This document shows, one piece after another, positions 1 to 4,258 of a stretch of 6,655 nt of DNA. Under the pieces are notes generated by a model, which had not been told where the DNA came from, ran no database searches, and saw only the letters and a program-made list of their open reading frames with translations. How positions within the stretch are numbered: position 1 is the stretch's first letter; each line of letters begins with the position of its first letter. A program made the position numbers and the translations under genes. Origin of the DNA: a bacterium (GTDB lineage Bacteria > Patescibacteriota > Microgenomatia > Levybacterales > UBA12049); the NCBI GenBank assembly GCA_021813005.1, contig JAKAMH010000054.1:1-6655 (forward strand), in the 5' to 3' direction.

Positions 1-58
1 ACTTAATACCAGATACTATATACGAAATACTTTCCAGTCTGTGGCTGCAATCATGAGG

Positions 59-64
59 TATAAT
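59..64 (+). promoter_or_regulatory. -10 box of a probable leaderless radA promoter
   Basis: A perfect TATAAT lies at 59-64. Its last base is exactly seven bases before the A of the ATG at 71, which is where transcription from such a box normally begins, so the mRNA would start at the start codon. No good TTGACA is seen 16-18 bases upstream (bases 35-42 read CAGTCTGT), so the promoter would be weak or depend on an unseen factor. The AGGAG at 65-69 is only one base from the ATG, too close to act as a normal ribosome binding site. An operon promoter further left is not excluded. Confidence 0.5.
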
Positions 65-70
65 AGGAGT

Positions 71-1444
71 ATGGCTAAGAAACCGACTATAAACTTTGTC
101 TGCCAGGAATGCGGCTATGATAGCCCGCAGTGGCTTGGTAAGTGTCCGGAATGTGGCGCTTGGAACAGTATGAAAGAGATACGGGTACAGCCGCTTCCTC
201 AAGCGACAGGTCTGGGGAGTCCGTCGTGGGTCGGGGAGGATGTAAAACTGCAAAAGCTTAAAGATGTTGCATATCAAGAAAAGTCGAGGATACAAACGAA
301 TTTCCAGGAACTGAATACAGTATTGGGAGGGGGTATCGTGAAGGGATCACTCATTCTCATCGCTGGTGACCCGGGGGTGGGAAAGTCCACGCTTCTCCTA
401 CAACTTGGCCTTGAGCTTGCCGGGAGCGGGAAAAAAATTCTCTATGTCTCGGGCGAGGAATCGGTTGAACAGATCAAGCTCCGCTCAGACAGGATAGGCA
501 AGGGCGGGAAAAAGGGCACACAGGGAGAAGACCTCTATGTTTTGCCGCTTACAGATCCGGATAGAATTGTTACCCAGATAGAGGATCTCAGGCCTGACCT
601 GGTAGTAATTGACTCCATACAGACACTGGAATCACCCAACGCCTCGGGACTCTCAGGATCGGTAGCCCAGGTACGCTACGGGGCACTCCGCTTTGTCCGG
701 ACTGCCAAACTGCTCAATATCCCGATCATGCTTGTCGGGCACGTGACGAAGGAAGGCATGGTGGCAGGTCCTATGGTGCTTTCACATATGGTTGATACGG
801 TACTTTTTCTGGAAGGCGAGAAATACACAGCGACCCGTATTCTGCGCTCGCTGAAAAACAGGTTCGGGCCGGTCGATGAGGTGGGAATATTTCTCATGGA
901 TGAGGCTGGGATGCAGGAAGTGCGTGACCCGGAACAGCTGTTTTTACAAGCGGAGCGGGGCAAAACGCCCGGCAGCGTCCTTGTAGCGACGCTGGAGGGG
1001 TCGAGAGCATTCCTGGTTGAGATACAGGCACTAGCTGTCTATTCCAAGCTGCCTATGCCGCGTAGAGTCGTTTCAGGAGTAGATCCAAGACGCGTTGAGC
1101 TTTTGCTGGCGGTCCTCCAGAAAAAATGCCGGTTGCCGCTTGAGACAATGGACATCTTTGTCAATGTTGCCGGCGGTATCAAGCTCTCCGATCCCGGCAT
1201 CGACCTTGGTATCTGTTTGGCCGTTTACTCGAGTATAAAAAACATTGACTGCTCGGACGTGGTAGGTATTGCGGAGGTCGGACTCTTGGGAGAGCTTCGC
1301 CGTATCCCCAGCCTGGAGAAGAGGGTGCGTGAGGCAAAAAAACTTGGCTTGACGAAGATACTGACTCCGGACAAGTACAAAACAATCCAGGATGTGATAG
1401 TATCAATAGAGAAAAAAGGCGGTTATGGCAATCAAAAGAGATAA
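71..1444 (+). CDS. radA: DNA repair protein RadA (Sms)
   Basis: 457 residues, about the usual RadA length. RadA is a RecA-like ATPase that helps process recombination intermediates by driving branch migration and unwinding at D-loops alongside RecA; it acts in the cytoplasm on DNA. Seen here in order: a four-cysteine zinc finger (Cys11, Cys14, Cys25, Cys28, the CxxC...CxxC of the family); Walker A GDPGVGKST at 99-107; Walker B LVVID at 177-181; the RadA-specific KNRFG motif at 262-266; and a C-terminal Lon-protease-like domain from about 275 to 450 (VNVAGGIKLSDPGIDLG). The start at 71 is chosen because RadA proteins begin MAKK-x-F-x-CQECG; in-frame GTG at 41 and ATG at 53 would add ten or six atypical residues. 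Odd points: a short Gly/Lys-rich insertion (about residues 143-152) just before the LYVLP strand, and Met235 in the GP-x-VL-x-HMVD segment, where Lys or Arg is common. The last 20 bases overlap the next gene, implying cotranscription and probably coupled translation. Confidence 0.97.
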   Translation: MAKKPTINFVCQECGYDSPQWLGKCPECGAWNSMKEIRVQPLPQATGLGSPSWVGEDVKLQKLKDVAYQEKSRIQTNFQELNTVLGGGIVKGSLILIAGDPGVGKSTLLLQLGLELAGSGKKILYVSGEESVEQIKLRSDRIGKGGKKGTQGEDLYVLPLTDPDRIVTQIEDLRPDLVVIDSIQTLESPNASGLSGSVAQVRYGALRFVRTAKLLNIPIMLVGHVTKEGMVAGPMVLSHMVDTVLFLEGEKYTATRILRSLKNRFGPVDEVGIFLMDEAGMQEVRDPEQLFLQAERGKTPGSVLVATLEGSRAFLVEIQALAVYSKLPMPRRVVSGVDPRRVELLLAVLQKKCRLPLETMDIFVNVAGGIKLSDPGIDLGICLAVYSSIKNIDCSDVVGIAEVGLLGELRRIPSLEKRVREAKKLGLTKILTPDKYKTIQDVIVSIEKKGGYGNQKR

Positions 1445-2216
1445 AAAACCGGCTAAACACATACTGACCGCGGGAGGTACACAGGACCTCTCGCCCAATA
1501 TCATCGGTGCCATTGCCGATGAGGTGGCACGGACGCTTGTCTCGCGCCTTCCCAACATGATCCCAAGACCGCGCCGGAGAGTGTCAAACAAAATCAATAA
1601 AAGCAAAAAAATTGATTACGGTATCTTCCTTGACACTTCAGCTGTCATAGATGGGCGGATTTTTGACGTTATCAAGCTTGGTCTCCTCACCGGAAATATT
1701 GTCATCACCCCAAGTATATTGTCCGAGCTCAAGCATCTGGCCGACTCGCAGGATACCGTAAAGCGGGAGCGGGGAAGAAAGGGTTTATCGGCGCTTGAGA
1801 GACTCAAGAAAGAGAAGACTCTCAAAGTCATGGTGCTTTCGGATGACGAGGAGAAGCAGTTCGAGAAGCAGGTGGAGGTGGATGACAGGCTGATTAAGAT
1901 TGCTAAAGCCTACAAGGGGAAGGTCATCACCTGTGACTATAACCTCGAGAAGAAAAGCACGATTGAAAACGTGACGACCATCAATATGAACGCACTGGCC
2001 CACGCGCTGAAAGTGATTGCCGTGCCGGGCGAGGCGCTTCACATCAAGGTCTCACATGTCGGCAAGGAGGAGAATCAGGGTGTCGGGTATCTGGCTGACG
2101 GGACAATGATTGTGGTCGAAGAGGGGGGGCGGGACGTGGGACGGATTCTTGACGTCGTCGTCTCCCGCGTCATCTCAACAGCCGCCGGCCGCATCCTCTT
2201 TGCCAAAAAGATTTGA
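1425..2216 (+). CDS. YacL-like PIN-TRAM domain protein (putative nuclease)
   Basis: 263 residues. The PIN domain (about 65-190) shows the acidic set expected of a metal-dependent nuclease: Asp70 in FLDTSAVIDGRI, Glu101 in SILSELKHLADS, Asp153 or Asp154 in VDDRLIKIA, and Asp171 in TCDYNL. A TRAM domain (about 200-263) follows, with NQGVGYLADGTMIVVEEG and the terminal GRILFAKKI, a putative nucleic-acid-binding beta-barrel. This closely matches Bacillus YacL, which lies near radA (radA-disA-yacL). YacL carries four N-terminal membrane helices; here residues 1-64 are instead hydrophilic and very basic towards the end (RPRRR, NKINKSKK), so the protein looks soluble or DNA/RNA-bound. The ATG lies inside radA (20-nt overlap), preceded by a weak AAGGCGG at 1416-1422; the next Met is residue 45, so this start is favoured. 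The substrate is unknown. Confidence 0.92.
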   Translation: MAIKRDKKPAKHILTAGGTQDLSPNIIGAIADEVARTLVSRLPNMIPRPRRRVSNKINKSKKIDYGIFLDTSAVIDGRIFDVIKLGLLTGNIVITPSILSELKHLADSQDTVKRERGRKGLSALERLKKEKTLKVMVLSDDEEKQFEKQVEVDDRLIKIAKAYKGKVITCDYNLEKKSTIENVTTINMNALAHALKVIAVPGEALHIKVSHVGKEENQGVGYLADGTMIVVEEGGRDVGRILDVVVSRVISTAAGRILFAKKI

Positions 2217-2320
2217 CGCTTCTTCAAAAAACCTCCTGCTCATTGTTTAATTTGTTCCTATCCTCTGAGGAAAAGCATATGACTCTTCTCAGATCCTTAC
2301 TTCCTCTACCATTTTCTTTA

Positions 2321-2340
2321 CCGTCTTTTTGGAAAGACGG
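2321..2340. repeat. perfect 8-bp hairpin (CCGTCTTT/AAAGACGG)
   Basis: CCGTCTTT at 2321-2328 pairs perfectly with AAAGACGG at 2333-2340 across a TTGG loop. It lies 105 bases past the PIN-TRAM stop codon. No T-run follows directly on either strand, so it is not a standard intrinsic terminator, but it could protect the 3' end of the radA operon mRNA or cause pausing. Confidence 0.55.
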
Positions 2341-2392
2341 CCAAAACACGTGCGACAGTGAAGTCGGCCTATTTTTCTCTCACTCACTCAAC

Positions 2393-2406
2393 GGGTGATT
2401 TCACCC
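2393..2406. repeat. short palindrome GGGTGATTTCACCC
   Basis: A perfect inverted repeat: GGGTG/CACCC with an ATTT loop, or GGGTGA/TCACCC with a TT loop. It directly precedes the longer GC-rich hairpin at 2410-2436, and the two could stack as consecutive stems in RNA. Confidence 0.5.
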
Positions 2407-2409
2407 CCT

Positions 2410-2436
2410 CCTCGATCCGCCGGTTGGCGGACGAGG
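2410..2436. repeat. GC-rich intergenic hairpin, TCCGCC-GGTT-GGCGGA core
   Basis: CCTCG (2410-2414), a bulged A (2415) and TCCGCC (2416-2421) pair with GGCGGA (2426-2431) and CGAGG (2432-2436) around a GGTT loop, giving 11 bp with one bulge. The TCCGCC...GGCGGA core resembles small palindromes I recall as abundant between genes in many CPR genomes; that recall is not verified here. No T-run follows on either strand. Confidence 0.5.
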
Positions 2437-2566
2437 AATCCCCCTGTTTCGCTTGTTCGGAAAAATCATACGGCCTTTGTTCAAGCGCACGTAATAAGGA
2501 GATTTGCTTACCGTTATCCTATTTGTTGTAATTTAGAATTAGTACGAGTCAGGGGGAGGAGGCTAC

Positions 2567-2650
2567 AAAAAAACGCTGTTCCCTGGTTCATAAAGAGATA
2601 TGGTTACCTGCCCAATAACCATATCTCCATGTCAAACAGTGAACAGCGTT
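2567..2650 (-). terminator. 79-nt fold-back hairpin with T7 tail, minus-strand terminator candidate
   Basis: The outer arms AACGCTGTTC (2572-2581) and GAACAGCGTT (2641-2650) are perfect 10-bp complements. The inner arms GAGATATGGTTA (2595-2606) and TAACCATATCTC (2616-2627) are perfect 12-bp complements around a 9-nt loop, and the segments between them pair in part. Reading the minus strand, the GC-containing outer stem runs straight into seven T (A7 at 2567-2573 on the plus strand), the layout of an intrinsic terminator. The stem is much longer than usual, so a fold-back or MITE-like element is an alternative; no flanking target duplication is seen. It could end transcription from the small minus-strand gene at 2998-3171 or of an unseen RNA. 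Confidence 0.5.
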
Positions 2651-2659
2651 ATGCGTTAT
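2646..2659. repeat. tandem 7-mer GCGTTAT x2
   Basis: GCGTTAT occurs twice in direct succession (2646-2652 and 2653-2659). The first copy overlaps the right arm of the fold-back hairpin. It may be replication slippage or the edge of an insertion; too short to say more. Confidence 0.4.
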
Positions 2660-2732
2660 ATGCGGGAAAACGGGGTATGAAAAATCCTATACTTGTAATA
2701 CAAACTAATATTTTTAGCCTCATCAATTTTTC

Positions 2733-2761
2733 TTGACAAAAAATTTAGTCTGTTGTATTAA
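2733..2761 (+). promoter_or_regulatory. sigma70-type promoter for a small RNA
   Basis: TTGACA (perfect -35, 2733-2738), a 17-bp spacer and TATTAA (-10, 2756-2761). The predicted start is about 2768, exactly where the first stem of the downstream structured RNA begins. The -10 box overlaps the palindrome TTAATTAA (2758-2765). This is the best promoter on the plus strand of the window, and it has no protein gene downstream. Confidence 0.7.
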
Positions 2762-2767
2762 TTAACA

Positions 2768-2879
2768 CAGGCATTTAGTTTTATTCCTGCCTGAAGGACT
2801 AATTTGCCGTTTACCCTAAGAGCATTGCTTATCGTACCGAATTTATCATCTAGAGTAACGAAAGCGATGCTCTTTTTTT
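2768..2879 (+). ncRNA. candidate free-standing small RNA (~112 nt), family unknown
   Basis: A unit bounded by a strong promoter (2733-2761) and a strong intrinsic terminator (2818-2879), with no ORF that has a plausible start. From the predicted first base, CAGGCA (2768-2773) can pair with TGCCTG (2788-2793), and TTAGT (2775-2779) with ACTAA (2798-2802). The order of the four arms is that of an H-type pseudoknot. A competing fold uses GGCA (2770-2773) with TGCC (2805-2808) plus the TTAGT/ACTAA stem. The 3' part is the terminator hairpin with a 22-nt loop. I compared it by eye with SRP RNA (no GGAAG...AGCAG core), 6S, tmRNA and preQ1 riboswitch and found no match. A riboswitch is unlikely, as no plus-strand gene follows within the window. 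It could act in trans or bind a small molecule or protein. Confidence 0.6.
2818..2879 (+). terminator. intrinsic terminator of the small RNA
   Basis: The left arm begins AAGAGCATTGCTT (2818-2830) and the right arm ends AAGCGATGCTCTT (2862-2874): 13 pairs including one T-G wobble. Beyond a bulged A at 2831, TCGT (2832-2835) pairs with ACGA (2858-2861). The T7 tract is at 2873-2879. The loop is about 22 nt. No T-run follows on the minus strand, so it works for plus-strand transcription only. Confidence 0.8.
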
Positions 2880-2881
2880 GG

Positions 2882-3001
2882 CTACGAATTAATTCAAATG
2901 TAAAAGTACAAATTTTTCCGAATAGTTTGGAGAGATATTACCCTTCCACCACCTCTCCATCTGTAACAATTCGTTCTTCTCATTCGTAGACATTTGTCTA
3001 C
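2882..3001. other. AT-rich segment with interlocking inverted repeats
   Basis: CTACGAAT (2882-2889) is complementary to ATTCGTAG (2982-2989), and CAAATGT (2895-2901) to ACATTTG (2990-2996), giving a second interlocked (pseudoknot-order) set. Inside lies TGGAGAG (2928-2934)/CTCTCCA (2953-2959). The right end is the 16-base palindrome GTAGACATTTGTCTAC (2986-3001), which covers the stop codon of the small minus-strand gene. This could be the structured 3' untranslated region of that gene's mRNA. No T-run marks it as a terminator. Confidence 0.4.
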
Positions 3002-3171
3002 AGTAGGCCAACCGGTATGCCTAAGCCCTTTTCGGTTAATTTCTTAAACTGCTCCCGTCCCACCCTATTGAGCATCTCCTGCTGATACTCGGCAATTGTT
3101 TTGCGTCGAGCTTTTCTCTCCAACCTGCCCTGAGGCAGATGAATCTTCAGCATTTGAAAGACGTTTTTCAT
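2998..3171 (-). CDS. small basic protein, 57 residues, function unknown
   Basis: An ATG-to-TAG frame encoding 57 residues. It begins MKNVFQMLKIHLPQGRLERK, continues with a charged helix-like stretch (ARRKTIAEYQQEMLNRVGRE) and ends with GLGIPVGLL. The protein is basic, has no cysteine, signal peptide or membrane helix, and looks mostly alpha-helical with a short hydrophobic tail. It appears real because the composition is protein-like throughout, the GC content rises relative to the AT-rich flanks, and a promoter sits directly upstream (3182-3210). That promoter predicts transcription from about 3175, leaving a 4-nt leader, which fits the absence of a Shine-Dalgarno site. I have a vague, unverified impression of similar short LPQGR...GREQFKKL...IPV proteins in Microgenomates. 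Role unknown; RNA/DNA or ribosome binding would suit its charge, but this is speculation. Confidence 0.7.
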   Translation of the reverse strand: MKNVFQMLKIHLPQGRLERKARRKTIAEYQQEMLNRVGREQFKKLTEKGLGIPVGLL

Positions 3172-3181
3172 ACTTGAGGCA

Positions 3182-3210
3182 ATACTAGCATAACGTTCTC
3201 ATGTTGTCAA
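3182..3210 (-). promoter_or_regulatory. promoter of the small basic protein gene
   Basis: On the minus strand: TTGACA (3210 to 3205), a 17-bp spacer, then TAGTAT (3187 to 3182) preceded by TGC, an extended -10 element. The expected start near 3175 is four bases from the ATG, giving an essentially leaderless mRNA. Confidence 0.65.
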
Positions 3211-3347
3211 CCTATAGCAAATAGCCTCCAATTTTTCATATGTCCTAGAGTATCTATCTGATTGTTTAGATTGATATAACAGCCTAAAAAAAGTAACCAA
3301 AAAAGTGTGGATAACTTTGGGATAGAACGGGAGAAAAGTTTTCCATT
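3211..3347. other. AT-rich spacer with one perfect DnaA-box match
   Basis: No ORF. On the minus strand, 3314-3306 reads TTATCCACA, a perfect DnaA-box 9-mer, but it is solitary: no second good box, no 13-mer array and no dnaA/dnaN is visible, so an origin is not supported. The rest is A-rich sequence between the small gene's promoter and the glycosyltransferase terminator. Confidence 0.3.
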
Positions 3348-3365
3348 AAAAACCCCGCCGGGGGT
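3348..3365 (-). terminator. intrinsic terminator of the glycosyltransferase gene
   Basis: On the minus strand, ACCCC (3365 to 3361), loop CGGC and GGGGT (3356 to 3352) are followed by a run of five T (3352 to 3348). It begins 24 bases past the glycosyltransferase stop codon, the usual distance for a Rho-independent terminator. It separates the glycan-related genes from the small gene downstream on the same strand. Confidence 0.8.
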
Positions 3366-3389
3366 GTATTGGGAGAAAGAAGGGCTGAT

Positions 3390-4187
3390 TTAGAAGTTTC
3401 GAAGGGCGGGCATGCCGCGCAGTGCCGGTTCGACGAGGGACCGAAGTGACGGGCGGTAGTTGTAGTCAGTGATAGATGTCAGCCACACTTTGCTGATAGA
3501 AAGGGCGTGGGCGAGGGATGATTTATTGGAACGAGGCATTTTTTTGTCAAGCCGGTGATAGTAGTATGATTGCGGCAGGTTGGCAATCTGGCCATACTGG
3601 AAGAATTTGACGAAGAGCTGCGTGAAGAAAAGTGGGTACTTGTTGTGGGCGAATCTGAGGATGTCCTTGGGGAGCAGCTGTCGATTGATGAGGAGAGTTT
3701 CCGGTTTAACTGCCTGGCGGTGAAGCAGTGTTTTGTAGATCTCTTCCGGCTCAAGAGGAAGCGAGCTTCTCGTCAGGCGCTTACCGTCTGTAAGGATGTT
3801 GGTGTACTGCGTGCCGACAGCCACGGTCCGGGGGTTGGCCAACAGAAAATTGACCTGTCGCTTCAGGCGGGTCAATGCCAGCTGATCGGCTGCATTCATG
3901 AAAGTAATAAACTGTCCGCGGGCGCGGGCAATCGCCCGGTTGTAGCAGACGGTTGGGCCGTAATGCTTTTTGTTATGGAAGACCCTGATGCGCTTATCAC
4001 GTTTCTGGTATTCACGCAGGATCTTCCAGGTGTTGTCCTTGGAAAGGTCGTCGATAACGATGATTTCAAGATTGGTGTAGGTTTGGTTAATGAGGCTGTT
4101 CAGGCAGTCGGGAAGCAGGGTTTCGCCGTTATATACCGGTAAAACAATGGAAACAAGAGAGGCAGTAATGATTGATTTCTGATTCAT
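3390..4187 (-). CDS. family 2 (GT-A) glycosyltransferase with altered DXD motif
   Basis: 265 residues; a short, soluble GT2 protein with no membrane helix. The N-terminal nucleotide-sugar fold is clear: VSIVLPVYNGETLL (12-25), the CLNSLINQTYTNLEIIVIDDLSKDNT strand-loop with Asp46-Asp47, then N-x-GPT-x-CYNRAI and ARGQFITF. GT2 enzymes normally carry a D-x-D or DADD metal site next; here residues 98-101 read NAAD, keeping only the last Asp. The R-LKRQ-x-NFL segment after it is intact, as is the late YYYHRL (about 212-217, the LYYYR-like region). Activity may be reduced, altered or metal-independent. The expected role is transfer of a sugar to a surface glycan or lipid at the inner face of the membrane. 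It lies 71 bases after the giant membrane protein gene on the same strand, suggesting one transcription unit. No Shine-Dalgarno site is seen; a TTATAC-like -10 candidate is weak. The start precedes the beta-1 strand by about 11 residues, as is usual. Confidence 0.88.
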   Translation of the reverse strand: MNQKSIITASLVSIVLPVYNGETLLPDCLNSLINQTYTNLEIIVIDDLSKDNTWKILREYQKRDKRIRVFHNKKHYGPTVCYNRAIARARGQFITFMNAADQLALTRLKRQVNFLLANPRTVAVGTQYTNILTDGKRLTRSSLPLEPEEIYKTLLHRQAVKPETLLINRQLLPKDILRFAHNKYPLFFTQLFVKFFQYGQIANLPQSYYYHRLDKKMPRSNKSSLAHALSISKVWLTSITDYNYRPSLRSLVEPALRGMPALRNF

Positions 4188-4223
4188 AACGGTTGTTGGT
4201 ATAAGTAGATTTGTGGGGCAGGT

Positions 4224-4235
4224 ATTACATGTAAT
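4224..4235. promoter_or_regulatory. 12-bp palindrome upstream of the glycosyltransferase gene
   Basis: ATTACATGTAAT is a perfect palindrome in the 71-base gap between the two minus-strand genes, 37 bases upstream of the glycosyltransferase ATG. It could be a regulator binding site, but palindromes of this length in AT-rich DNA also arise by chance. Confidence 0.25.
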
Positions 4236-4258
4236 TCTCTGAAGCAGCGCTTAGCGTA

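Larger units (their letters stand above)
2217..2566. other. non-coding spacer after the PIN-TRAM gene
   Basis: No credible gene on either strand. Plus-strand open frames here (2213-2398 and 2395-2736) have no start signals, no recognisable domain, and run through hairpins. The spacer holds several inverted repeats listed separately (2321-2340, 2393-2406, 2410-2436) and a weak 6-bp pair CGCTTG 2450-2455 / CAAGCG 2482-2487. No classical terminator for the radA operon is evident: a T-run lies at 2371-2376, but the hairpin just before it has only a 4-bp GGCC/GGCC stem (2339-2342 with 2366-2369). Confidence 0.7.

Noticed and set aside
2321..2376. Intrinsic terminator of the radA operon
   Set aside because: The good hairpin (2321-2340) is 30 bases from the T-run, and the hairpin next to the T-run has only a 4-bp stem.
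2566..2660. Integron attC site
   Set aside because: The arms end in AAC and GTT and fold back, but the flanks do not fit RYYYAAC/GTTRRRY, and there is no integrase or cassette array.
2395..2736. 113-codon plus-strand open frame in the spacer
   Set aside because: It starts with GTG inside a palindrome, runs through three hairpins including the 79-nt fold-back, has no ribosome binding site and no recognisable composition or domain.
2768..2879. SRP RNA, 6S RNA or preQ1 riboswitch
   Set aside because: The SRP GGAAG...AGCAG core, the 6S open-bubble layout and the A-rich tail of preQ1 aptamers are all missing, and no plus-strand gene follows.
2804..2989. 61-codon plus-strand open frame
   Set aside because: It crosses the strong intrinsic terminator at 2818-2879, so it would not be transcribed as one unit, and the sequence is not protein-like.
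3181..3347. Replication origin
   Set aside because: Only one DnaA box, no unwinding repeats, and no dnaA or dnaN nearby.
3570..4142. 190-codon plus-strand open frame antisense to the glycosyltransferase gene
   Set aside because: It lies wholly opposite a clear GT2 gene, shows no domain, and its reading is explained as a shadow of the minus-strand codons.
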